From Aegilops tauschii subsp. strangulata (lineage: Eukaryota; Streptophyta; Magnoliopsida; Poales; Poaceae), in NCBI RefSeq assembly GCF_002575655.3, contig NC_053036.3, positions 649,409,387 to 649,473,386 of the forward strand: 64,000 nt of DNA. The letters are read 5' to 3'. Below, piece by piece: positions 36,010 to 45,231 of this stretch; position 1 is the stretch's first letter, and the number at the start of each line of letters is the position of its first letter. The notes under the pieces were generated by a model that was given only the letters and a program-made list of their open reading frames with translations, did not search any database and had not been told where the DNA came from. A program made the position numbers and the translations under genes.

Positions 36010-39000
36010 ATGGCCACTGAGAAGTCGGCTAGGAAAGGTGGCAGACAACACCATGGCAATACAGCTCTAGATCTGCCTCCGAGATCTGTATAAACTATAC
36101 AAGATAGATCCTGAGGAGAACTACAACCAGCGCAAGACCCGGATCCAATGGATTCGAAGATATTGGGTAGAACAGTGGTTCAAGTATAACTTCGTCACTG
36201 CTGAATATGCTGAGAAGAATGCCATGGAGCGCCCGTGGGGCGATATTCTGTACAAGAATCTGCAGCCAAAGTCGAAGCCTGAAGCTATTGCCCAAGGCTT
36301 CTATCCTTGCATGGTCCGAGGACCGCAACCTGCAAATGCCGACCCATCATCTTTGCTATGGTGTCGTGAAGACAATCTCTTCAAGCGCAACTATCAGTTT
36401 GCAAAGGAGTCAGCTTCAAAGAACAGAAAGGAGCTTGGACTCAACTTCAACCCCGGTCCTTCTGCTCCAAGACAGGATGGCACTCGCGAAGCTAATCCCA
36501 ATGTCATCGGCCCCTTCACCAACTTCCATGGGCTCCTTTCTCACATCGTTGCTCAAAGAGCCATGGTGGATCAATCTACTGATGACGCTGACTCTGAAGA
36601 AGCGCCAACACCACCAAAGCAGAAGAAGAAAACAAAGGCTTTGAAGCCCTCTACTGCACCAACCGCTTCAACTATGAAGCCATTGGCCACTGCACCTCCT
36701 GAACCCAGTGTGCAATCTGAGGACTTGTCTCGCATGTCCAAGAGGACCAAGAAGACCAAGAAGCCCAAGAAAGTTTCTGGGCATGACTTGACTCCTGCTG
36801 CCGTTCTGCGAAACGAGGAAGACACCATTGATCTGTCCAGCGATGAAGATCTTGGTGATGAAGCTCTAGAGATGCTGATCAAGAGCAAGCAAGAGGCGGA
36901 GATCTTCAATGATCTGCCCCTCTTTGATGTTGATATCTGTAACAACTTCATCGATGAGTGGTTTCATGACCAGAGCATCAGTATTGATGACTTGCAGCTG
37001 CCAGTGGACATCAGTGTCACTTTTCATGGAGCCATTGCAAATGAATTGGCCTTAGCTCAGAAAATCGTCGAGCTCAAGAACAAGATTGATCATGAGAAGG
37101 CGCACTTCAAGAAGCACATGGCCAAGCTCAGTTTGGCTGATGTGCAAATCTTCAAGAAGATGCTGCATGATCTCAAGGCAGAGTTCCACAAGAAGCGTGA
37201 AGAAGCCAAAGGCTCTCGAGAGCGCATGAAGTACTATGCACAGAAATGTGTCCAAGCACACAATGAAGCTGAAAAGAGAAAGGCTCTTGGGCGTCCTCAC
37301 ATCGACCCCAGGATGGCTGCCAAGCAAAAGAAGAAGTCTGCTGCAGCCCAATCCGAAGCTCAAAGGCAGGAAGAACCACGCATTGTCTTCACTGCCAGTT
37401 TGACTGGCTCAAAGCCAGAAGTCCCCTCAGCTGCTTCAAAAATGAAGAAGACACGGCAGGCTGAAGCCGAAGCCAGGAAGAGGAAGCACAAGGATACATC
37501 TGACGATGCTCCCTCCAAGAAGAAATTGAAGACAAAGGCTTAAAAGTCTTCAAAGAAAGAGTGTGCTGCTGCATCAGAGCCCCTCATCGTTGAACCTATC
37601 TCCGTCGCTCTTCCTGCTTCAACCAACCAAGAGCGTCGACTTGTGATCCATGAGCCTGCTTCCACAGAGGCTCATGCAAGTGAAGAAGTTCCAGCTGTTG
37701 ACCCCAACACAGCTGAAGACATTGGTCATGAAGACAATGTGCATGATGATGTAGTCCTTCCTCAACTCCAGCCTAGTCGGTATCATCGCCTGCTCTCATG
37801 AGCAGTGAACTCATTAGCATTGGTCGTCCACTGACGCCAATTGCTCAAGATGACTCATGGGCGGACGGACAACAACAAGAAACCCCTCTGCAAGATGAGA
37901 CACCAGGACCACCAGAGCCTCAAGTCACTACTCCGGTGCTTGACGATGACAATTACATGGAACAGACCACTCCATCTCCAAAGGCGTCACCAGCGTTTCG
38001 CAGGCTTCACAAGGGCCTCTGGCCATAGGTCTCCATGTCCACCATTCCAGAAGGAGAAGCGCAACACACTAGCTCAGTAGCACGTCAAGTGTTTCCTGAA
38101 GCCACTCCTTCTGCGACTGCCTCAGAGTCTAAAGCCAAGACTGCTGAAGACATTCCGGCTGCATCAGCTGAAGAAGAAAGAGAAGAAAAAAGAGATGCCT
38201 CACCCCCAGCAAGTGATCAAGTCATTCTCGAGGAGAATGTGATTGTGCCCGATCCTCCAGTCATTGAACAGATGGAGGTTGAAAACCCTGAGGCTGCCAC
38301 CAACAAGGCCACTGAAGCCAATGACTCTGTCATGGCTGAAAACAATGTGGAGCCTGAAGCTACCGTGAATGCTGAAGCCACCGTGATGCCAATCAACTCT
38401 GTTGGCGCCGTTCCTCCAAGGCCCCATACCATGGAACGTGCGTTCAATCGCGAAGGTAAGCTCGTCACAGTTAGATGGCCTATTATGGCTCCACCACTGC
38501 TCCTAGACCACAGTACAATTATCATGTGGAGCAAAGGCCTCAAGTTCAGAAGCCCAAGCCACGTCTGCCAAGGCTTCCCAGTGCTGTCACTACTCTGGGC
38601 TCCTTCAGTGTTCTCAGCTTCAGGGAGCACAACAATTTCTTTGACAGCACCAAGAATCCATACTCAAAGCCCAAAATCTCCTCTGATAGATTTTAGAGCC
38701 ACCAGCAACGAAGCTACTACTCATGCATCCTGTACAATCAAGACCAGATCTTTCCACACATGCGTCTGGATTATGAAGCTATTGTTGGGCTGCCTTGTCT
38801 TGAAGAGGCTCTTGATTGTTTTCGAGATATTGGTCTGCTGCCATTTATGACTGACAAAGAACACTGGAATGAGGAGCTTCTGCTGCAGTTCTATGCTACA
38901 CTCCACATTCGAGGCTACAACAGGGATCCAAAGATTTGGATCCTTGAGTGGATGACATGTGATGTACATCACGAAGCCAAAGCTCAAGACATCATCGAGC

Positions 39001-39227
39001 TTACTTCCCTGCCCACTCCAGGTGAGTTATATGAATCTGGTTGTCAGCTTCATAGAGATGAGCTGCACAACATTTTTCAGAGGCCTGAGCCAAACATGAG
39101 CCAGATGCTTGCATGACGAAGCCCTTGCCTCAAGACGCTGAATACCCAAAGGAGTTCTTTGTGAAGGACCTCGAGTACTTGCCACGCACAGTGTACCATA
39201 TTCTGGGGCATACTCTATGGCCCATCA

Positions 39228-39520
39228 CACTAGTAGAAAACGGGGCAAAGGTCACAGGGCAGTTTTCACATTAGCCCCGGTTCAGTCACGAACCGGGACC
39301 CATGGGGGCATTCGTCCCGGTTTGTGAGCCCAGGGGGCCGGCCGGGGCCTCGTGGGCATTGGTCCCGGTTCGTATGGAACGATTTGTCCCGGTTCGAGCC
39401 ACGAACCGGGACTAATGGTCCTCGCTCCTGGCCCACAACCATTTGTCCTGGTTCTTGGCATGAACCGGGACAGAAGGCCCGGATTTAGTACCGGTTCATG
39501 CCACGAACCGGGACCAATGA
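39228..39520 (+). repeat. Left TIR and subterminal repeats of the large CACTA
   Basis: After the CACTAGTAGAAAA end come repeated CCCGGTTCG and CACGAACCGGGAC units, often as inverted pairs. In CACTA elements such repeats bind the element's own DNA-binding protein. Confidence 0.88.
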
Positions 39521-39525
39521 GGTGC

Positions 39526-39534
39526 CTATATATA
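39526..39534 (+). promoter_or_regulatory. TATA box of the transposase transcription unit
   Basis: TATATATAC-type sequence (within CTATATATACCCC) lies right after the last left subterminal repeat and about 380 bp before the first coding exon. A start near 39560 is expected. No other promoter is visible before the transposase. Confidence 0.6.
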
Positions 39535-39908
39535 CCCCATCACCACGGCAGAGCACTCCACAGTGCTCTCTTTTTCTCTGGCTGGCGAGGGGAGGGCTTT
39601 GTGGTGCTCTAGCTCACCTCCTATGCACATGAGGTGTTCGATGAAATGCCCGAGCCACACTAGTTAATCTTTCTCCTCTCGAAACTCGACCTCCGAGCTC
39701 CATTTTCCTCGAGATTTGTCTAGGTTTAGCGGCCCGTCACGTCCCACTCCCGTCTTCACCGCCGTCGACCGCCCGCGCCGATCTCGTCGCCGGCAACACC
39801 GTGGTGAGCCTCTTGTTCTTATCTTCTTTTTGAAAGAAAAAATTCTTACTTTAGATAGATACTTGTCTAATTTTCTTACTATTTTATTCCTTCTTATTAC
39901 ATAGTGCG

Positions 39909-40356
39909 ATGGTTTTGGTATCCGCCCCCGTCGGCCCTCGTCCTGTCTATGATTCGGATGTGGTATATATTATCTTTTTATAACTATTTGATTCATTTAT
40001 TGTTTATGACAAATATACCGACCAGCGTGACATAGATTTTATTTATCTAGGAGGTGGTTGAACCGGAAATTCTAACCGACCCTATTGTTGAGAGGTTAAA
40101 TTTAGTTGAAGAAGAAAACAATTACTTGAAGGAAAAAATAAAAAAAATTGAGGAGGAGAAGATGATATTGGAGTTGCATGTTGCGGATGTCGTCGATGAT
40201 CACAAGATCAAGATGGATGCAATGCGCTTGAAGATTAGAAAGATTAGAAAATATGCCATTCATACCGAGGCTTGGTATCATTATGCCGTTGGATCAATTG
40301 TTACCTTGGTTGCGATTATGATCGCATTTGTTTTCGCATTGAAATGTTTTACATAG
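39909..40356 (+). CDS. Small coiled-coil membrane protein, two exons
   Basis: The model joins 39909-39962 and 40051-40356 across a GT..AG intron and gives 119 residues. The N terminus is Pro/Val-rich. Residues about 30-85 form a strongly charged coiled coil (VEEENNYLKEKIKKIEEEK). The last 30 residues contain one hydrophobic span (YHYAVGSIVTLVAIMIAFVF), typical of a tail-anchored membrane protein. It lies between the left promoter and the transposase. The transposase ATG follows a splice acceptor, so both could come from one alternatively spliced transcript. I know of no function for it. It has no stop or frameshift. Confidence 0.65.
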
Positions 40357-40540
40357 TTTCAATGTATGGTTTAATTAATTAGATGCTCTGGAGAGCTATA
40401 TATTTGTTGTTAGATGAGAACTATGTATGTACTTTGGTTCTAATGTGATGATGAACTTCTATTAATTTGGTCACTTAATTATCTATTCATGATGTTCTGT
40501 AATGGTTTTTGACACACTTAATTATATATAATGCACGCAG

Positions 40541-43500
40541 ATGGACCGGCAATGGATGTACGGTGACAGACACACCTCCGAGTACATTAAGGGCGTGCAT
40601 GATTTTCTCGAAGTGGCTGAGGCAAACAAGCAGAATGGTTTTATGTGTTGTCCATGCCCTACATGTGGGAATACGAAGTCTTACTCTGATCGGAAAATCC
40701 TTCATGCCCACCTGCTTTACAAGGGTTTCATGCCACACTATAATGTTTGGACGAGGCACGGAGAAATGGGGGTTATGATGGAAGACGGCGAAGAAGAAGA
40801 GGACGATGACAACTATGTGCCCCCTGAATACGGTGATGCTGCAACGGGGGAAGCTGCTGAAGATCAAGAGGAACCAGACGATGTGCCCAATGATGCTGCA
40901 AGGGGGGAAGCTGCTGAAGATGAAGAGGAACCAGTGCCCGATGATGATGATCTCCGTCGGGTCATTGTCGATGCAAGGACGCAATGCGAAAGTCAAAAGG
41001 AGAAGCTGAAGTTCGATCGCATGTTAGAGGATCACAAAAAAGGGTTGTACCCCAATTGCGAAGATGGCAACACAAAGCTCGGTACCGTACTGGAATTGCT
41101 GCAGTGGAAGGCAGAGAATGCTGTGCCTGACAAAGGATTTGAGAAGCTATTGAAAATATTGAAGAAGAAGCTTCCAAAGGATAATGAATTGCCCGACAGT
41201 ACATACGTAGCAAAGAAGGTCGTATGCCCTCTAGGATTGGAGGTGCAGAAGATACATGCATGCCCTAATGACTGCATCCTCTACCGCGGTGCATACAAGG
41301 ATCTGAACGCATGCCCGGTATGCGGTGCATTGCGGTATAAGATCAGACGAGATGACCCTGGTGATGTTGACAGCGAGCCCCCCAGGAAGAGGGTTCCTGC
41401 GAAGGTGATGTGGTATGCTCCTATAATACCACGGTTGAAACGTCTGTTCAGAAACGAAGAGCATGCCAAGTTGATGCGATGGCACAGTGAGGACCGTAAG
41501 AAAGACGGGAAGTTGAGAGCACCCGCTGACGGGTCGCAGTGGAGAAAAATCGAGAGAAAGTACTGGGCTGAGTTTGCAGCTGACCCAAGGAACGTATGGT
41601 TTGGTTTAAGTGCGGATGGCATTAATCCTTTCGGGGAGCAGAGCAGCAATCACAGCACCTGGCCCGTGACTCTATGTATGTATAACCTTCCTCCTTGGAT
41701 GTGCATGAAGCGGAAGTTCATTATGATGCCAGTTCTCATCCAAGGCCCTAAGCAACCCGGCAACGACATTGATGTGTACCTAAGGCCATTAGTTGAAGAA
41801 CTTTTACAGCTGTGGACTGGAAACGGTGTACGTACGTGGGATGAGCACAAACAGGAGGAATTTAACCTGCACGCATTGCTGTTTGTAACCATCAACGATT
41901 GGCCCGCTCTCAGTAACTTTTCAGGACAGACAAACAAGGGATACCACGCATGCACGCACTGTTTAGATGACACTGAAAGTATGTACCTGGACAAAAGCAG
42001 GAAGAATGTGTACCTAGGCCATCGTCGATTTCTTCCGACCAACCATCAATGTCGAAAGGAAGACAAGCATTTCAAAGGCGAGGCAGATCACCGGAAGAAG
42101 CCCGCCATGCGTACCGGTGATCACGTACTTGCTATGGTTAATGATTTACATGTAATCTTTGGAAAGGGTCCCGGCGGACTAGCTGTTCCGAATGACGTTG
42201 AGGGACACGCACCCATGTGGAAGAAGAAATCTATATTTTGGGACCTACCCTACTGGAAAGAGCTAGAGGTCCGCTCTTCAATCGACGTGATGCACGTGAC
42301 GAAGAACCTTTGCGTGAACCTGCTAGGCTTCTTGGGCGTGTATGGGAAGACAAAAGATACACCTGAGGCACGGGAGGACCTGCAACGTTTGCACGAAAAA
42401 GACGGCATGCCTCCGAAGCAGTATGAAGGTCCTGCCAGCTACGCTCTTACGAAAGAAGAGAAAGAAATCTTCTTTGAATGCCTGCTCAGTATGAAGGTCC
42501 CGACTGGCTTCTCGTCGAATATAAAGGGAATAATAAATATGCCAGAGAAAAAGTTCCAGAACCTAAAGTCTCATGACTGCCACGTGATTATGACGCAACT
42601 GCTTCCGGTTGCATTGAGGGGCCTTCTACCGGAAAACGTCCGATTAGCCATTGTGAAGCTATGTGCATTCCTCAATGCAATCTCTCAGAAGGTGATCGAT
42701 CCAGAAATCATACCAAGGCTAAGGAGTGATGTGGCACAATGTCTTGTCAGTTTCGAGCTGGTGTTCCCACCATCCTTCTTCAATATCATGACGCACGTCC
42801 TAGTTCATCTAGTCGACGAGATTGTCATTCTGGGGCCCGTATTTCTACACAATATGTTCCCCTTTGAGAGGTTCATGGGAGTCCTAAAGAAATATGTCCG
42901 TAACCGCGCTAGGCCAGAAGGAAGCATCTCCATGGGCCATCAAACAGAGGATGTCATTGGGTTTTGTGTTGACTTCATTCCCGGCCTTGAGAAGATAGGT
43001 CTCCCTAAATCGCGGTATGAGGGGAGACTGACTGGAAAAGGCACGCTTGGAGGGGGGAACTCAATAATATGCAGGGACGGATATTCTTGGTCTGAAGCAC
43101 ACTACACAGTTCTACAGAACTCTACCTTGGTGACCCCATATGTCGATGAACACAAGAACAGTCTGCGCTCCGAACACCCGGAGCAGTGTGACGACTGGAT
43201 TACATGTGAACACATCAGGACTTTCAGCAGTTGGTTGGAAACACTTCTCAGAGGTGACACCACTGTTTGTGATGAGTTGTACTCGTTGTCCAGGGGACCA
43301 TCTTCGACTGTATTGACTTACGAAGGATACAAGATAAATGGGAATACATTTTACACGATCGCCCGAGATCAAAAGAGCACCAACCAAAACAGCGGTGTCC
43401 GCTTTGATGTAGCAACCGAGAGGGGAAAGGACACATATTATGGTTACATAATGGACATATGGGAACTTGACTACGGACATGATTTTAAGGTCCCTTTGTT

Positions 43501-43903
43501 TAAGTGCAAATGGGTCAATCTGTCAGGAGGCGGGGTACAGGTAGACCCACAGTACGGAATGACAACAGTGGATCTGAACAATCTTGGGTACACTGACGAA
43601 CCGTTCGTCCTAGCCAATGATGTGGCACAGGTTATCTATGTGAAGGACATGTCTACTAGACCGAGGAAAAGAAAAGATAAGGAAGCGAATACATCATACG
43701 ATGAGCCAAAGCGGCACATAGTTCTTTCAGGAAAAAGGGACATTGTGGGAGTGGAGGGCAAGACAGACATGTCTGAAGATTATGAAAAGTTTCATGAAAT
43801 TCCTCCCTTCAAAGTCAAGGCTGACCCAAGCATCCTGATAAACGATGAAGATTATCCATGGTTATGGCGCAATAAGCAAATGACACAAGCGAAGAAAAAG
43901 TGA
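40541..43903 (+). CDS. TNP2-type CACTA transposase (intact)
   Basis: An uninterrupted 1120-codon frame begins at an ATG directly after a splice acceptor (CACGCAG, 40534-40540). Residues 1-75 form the N-terminal zinc-binding transposase-associated domain (CCPCPTCGNTKS). An acidic Glu/Asp-rich segment follows (about 78-145), then the Transposase_21 core with an Asp in SADGINPFG (about residue 359) and one in SSIDVMHVTKN (about 582). DUF4218-like (about 690-830) and DUF4216-like (about 970-1050) regions follow. The C terminus is Lys-rich. TNP2-type enzymes cut and join element ends. The length is full for the family. No stop or frameshift is seen, unlike every retrotransposon gene in the window. 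Confidence 0.93.
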   Translation: MDRQWMYGDRHTSEYIKGVHDFLEVAEANKQNGFMCCPCPTCGNTKSYSDRKILHAHLLYKGFMPHYNVWTRHGEMGVMMEDGEEEEDDDNYVPPEYGDAATGEAAEDQEEPDDVPNDAARGEAAEDEEEPVPDDDDLRRVIVDARTQCESQKEKLKFDRMLEDHKKGLYPNCEDGNTKLGTVLELLQWKAENAVPDKGFEKLLKILKKKLPKDNELPDSTYVAKKVVCPLGLEVQKIHACPNDCILYRGAYKDLNACPVCGALRYKIRRDDPGDVDSEPPRKRVPAKVMWYAPIIPRLKRLFRNEEHAKLMRWHSEDRKKDGKLRAPADGSQWRKIERKYWAEFAADPRNVWFGLSADGINPFGEQSSNHSTWPVTLCMYNLPPWMCMKRKFIMMPVLIQGPKQPGNDIDVYLRPLVEELLQLWTGNGVRTWDEHKQEEFNLHALLFVTINDWPALSNFSGQTNKGYHACTHCLDDTESMYLDKSRKNVYLGHRRFLPTNHQCRKEDKHFKGEADHRKKPAMRTGDHVLAMVNDLHVIFGKGPGGLAVPNDVEGHAPMWKKKSIFWDLPYWKELEVRSSIDVMHVTKNLCVNLLGFLGVYGKTKDTPEAREDLQRLHEKDGMPPKQYEGPASYALTKEEKEIFFECLLSMKVPTGFSSNIKGIINMPEKKFQNLKSHDCHVIMTQLLPVALRGLLPENVRLAIVKLCAFLNAISQKVIDPEIIPRLRSDVAQCLVSFELVFPPSFFNIMTHVLVHLVDEIVILGPVFLHNMFPFERFMGVLKKYVRNRARPEGSISMGHQTEDVIGFCVDFIPGLEKIGLPKSRYEGRLTGKGTLGGGNSIICRDGYSWSEAHYTVLQNSTLVTPYVDEHKNSLRSEHPEQCDDWITCEHIRTFSSWLETLLRGDTTVCDELYSLSRGPSSTVLTYEGYKINGNTFYTIARDQKSTNQNSGVRFDVATERGKDTYYGYIMDIWELDYGHDFKVPLFKCKWVNLSGGGVQVDPQYGMTTVDLNNLGYTDEPFVLANDVAQVIYVKDMSTRPRKRKDKEANTSYDEPKRHIVLSGKRDIVGVEGKTDMSEDYEKFHEIPPFKVKADPSILINDEDYPWLWRNKQMTQAKKK

Positions 43904-44096
43904 AGACTTTCTCCCGCAACTATTATGATGATAGCATGCCAACTTTGTAATAGACGAGTATGATACCATTGTCCGTTTTGTACAAGAAGTGCATCTAGTT
44001 TTTGCCGTAACCCTCTCAACTTTCTTGCACATGCTATGTGGATGAAATGATGATACCATGCCAACTTTCAACCTTTTCAGAGTTCATTTGAAATGC
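43904..44096 (+). other. Transposase 3' untranslated region
   Basis: Short AT-rich sequence without a coding frame follows the transposase stop. A GATGATA.CATGCCAACTTT unit is repeated at 43927-43947 and 44048-44068. Nothing else is recognised. Confidence 0.5.
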
Positions 44097-44119
44097 TTTA
44101 TAAGCCCTGAGTGCAGAGA
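44097..44119 (+). repeat. Duplicated TATA/start fragment of the RNA-gene promoter
   Basis: TTTATAAGCCCTGAGTGCAG (44099-44118) recurs at 44447-44466, where it forms the TATA-to-start region of the plus-strand RNA promoter. The first copy lacks the upstream element and is probably a rearrangement footprint. Confidence 0.8.
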
Positions 44120-44153
44120 GGTTAGGCCCGTAAGCCTGCTTTAGAGAGGAGCT
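44120..44153 (-). ncRNA. Truncated 5' part of candidate Pol III RNA B (copy 1)
   Basis: On the minus strand from about 44153 the sequence GCTCCTCTCTAAAGCAGG, then CTTACGGGCCTAA, matches the 5' part of the second copy (53838 downward). Matching begins 2 nt before the predicted start. No hairpin or T-run follows here, so this copy looks truncated. Confidence 0.45.
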
Positions 44154-44176
44154 CGACAGCTCAGGCGCACCGCACC

Positions 44177-44218
44177 TTATAAACAGTTGCGGCTCTCTCT
44201 TAGCTAGCGAGGTGGGAC
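44177..44218 (-). promoter_or_regulatory. U6-type promoter (USE + TATA), minus strand, copy 1
   Basis: On the minus strand, GTCCCACCTCG (44218-44208) is one base off the plant snRNA upstream sequence element RTCCCACATCG. TTTATAA (44183-44177) follows after 24 nt. That spacing is the one found in plant U6 (RNA polymerase III) promoters. Confidence 0.65.
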
Positions 44219-44249
44219 TAAAATCACCACCACGCCGCTGTGCAAGGCC

Positions 44250-44385
44250 ATTGGTCCCGGTTGGTGGCACGAACCGGGACCAATTCCCCCTTTGGTCCCT
44301 GTTGGTGCCACGAACCGGTACTAATGAGGCTGTGAGCCCACGAGCACCTTTAGTACCTGTTCGTGGCATGAACCGGTACTAGAGT
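44250..44385. repeat. Internal subterminal-type repeats between divergent RNA promoters
   Basis: Three inverted-pair units of the type GGTCCCGGTTGG...CGAACCGGGACC lie at about 44252-44283, 44292-44325 and 44350-44383. They sit exactly between the minus promoter (44177-44218) and the plus promoter (44410-44454). Confidence 0.85.
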
Positions 44386-44409
44386 TTCTTACTAGCTAAG
44401 CAGTTTTTT

Positions 44410-44454
44410 AGTCCCACCTCGCTAGCTGAGAGGCACTAGGAGCGGTTTTATAAG
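44410..44454 (+). promoter_or_regulatory. U6-type promoter (USE + TATA), plus strand
   Basis: AGTCCCACCTCG (44410-44421) differs by one base from the plant snRNA upstream element. TTTATAAG (44447-44454) follows after 25 nt. With U6 geometry, transcription should begin about 23 nt after the TATA box, near 44477. An AGCCCA at about 44336 could be a monocot-specific promoter element (RGCCCR), but that match is weak. Confidence 0.7.
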
Positions 44455-44476
44455 CCCTGAGTGCAGAGACGATGAA

Positions 44477-44610
44477 GAAGAGGCGCAGTGCTCACGTTGC
44501 TTAGCTTCAAGCCTTGAGGAATAAGGTAGACTGCATCGAGCTATGTGCAGTGCAGTCTACACTATTCCGAAAGGCTTGAAGCAAATCAACACGCATTGCG
44601 CCTCTTTTTT
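44477..44610 (+). ncRNA. Candidate Pol III hairpin RNA A
   Basis: The predicted transcript is almost entirely one foldback. Stem parts pair 44478-44487 with 44597-44606, 44504-44515 with 44571-44582, 44518-44523 with 44563-44568, and 44526-44535 with 44551-44560. The upper stem has 28 pairs in 32 positions, with a 15-nt loop (44536-44550). Six T (44605-44610) follow, the standard RNA polymerase III terminator. A U6-type promoter upstream would place the start at the foot of the stem. It resembles a plant microRNA precursor in shape. I do not recognise its sequence as a known microRNA. Expression and target are unknown. Confidence 0.65.
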
Positions 44611-45129
44611 ATTTTTAATCATTAAAAGCAAAAAGAATTTTCATAAATAACTTTTTTTGATAGAAACTTTAATAGCAGAAAGAATTATCATAAAGTAAAA
44701 TAAATAAGTAATTAGAAACAAAATAAAATAAAATAAATAAGTTTTTTGTTGTAAGTAGAAATAAAACAAAATAAACATAGCAAAAAAGAAAATAAAAAAA
44801 CTAAATACAGCAAAAATAATTTTCATAAAGAACTAATGGCACTAATAGAAAGTAAAATAATAAGTAATTAGAAACAAAATAAAATAAAATAAATAAGTTT
44901 TTTGTTGTAAGTAGAAATAAAACAAAATAAATATAGCAAAAAAGAAAATAAAAAAACTAAATACAGCAAAAAGAATTTTCATAAAGAACTAATGGCACTA
45001 ATAGAAAGTTTATATGTTTTCTAAAACTAATGGCACTAACAGACAATTTATAATTTTGCTGACCTAAAAGCAAAAGGAATTAAAAAATAAAGCAAAAAAC
45101 AAAAGAAAATAAATAATGCAAAAAATTTA
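44611..45129. repeat. A-rich region with 157-bp tandem duplication
   Basis: The sequence is AT-rich and low in complexity. A unit containing GTAATTAGAAACAAAATAAA begins at about 44707 and again at about 44864, with near-identical sequence through about 45010. No coding frame is present. Confidence 0.85.
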
Positions 45130-45231
45130 AAAAACTGCCACCTATTGGGCCACCACGGCCTGAATAGGACTAGAAACCCAACCTGGGCCAGGATTCAGGC
45201 CCGCAGAAGGCCCAATAGGCCAACAGACAGC
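45130..45231 (-). ncRNA. Candidate Pol III RNA B (copy 2), hairpin and terminator part
   Basis: On the minus strand this contains a foldback in which CCTATTGGGCC pairs with GGCCCAATAGG and GGCCTGAAT with ATTCAGGCC. CAG and then six T follow (45135-45130). Before the BARE-like insertion it was contiguous with 53792-53838, which has a U6-type promoter. The restored transcript length would be about 143 nt. The insertion separates promoter and hairpin by 8.5 kb, so this copy should be silent. Confidence 0.5.

Noticed and set aside
40487..42042. Long minus-strand frames (up to 169 codons) opposite the transposase
   Set aside because: They are shadows of the transposase coding strand with no motif of their own.
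44120..44222. tRNA or 5S-type polymerase III gene with internal A and B boxes
   Set aside because: I saw no convincing A box/B box pair. The signal that fits is the upstream-element plus TATA arrangement of U6 genes.
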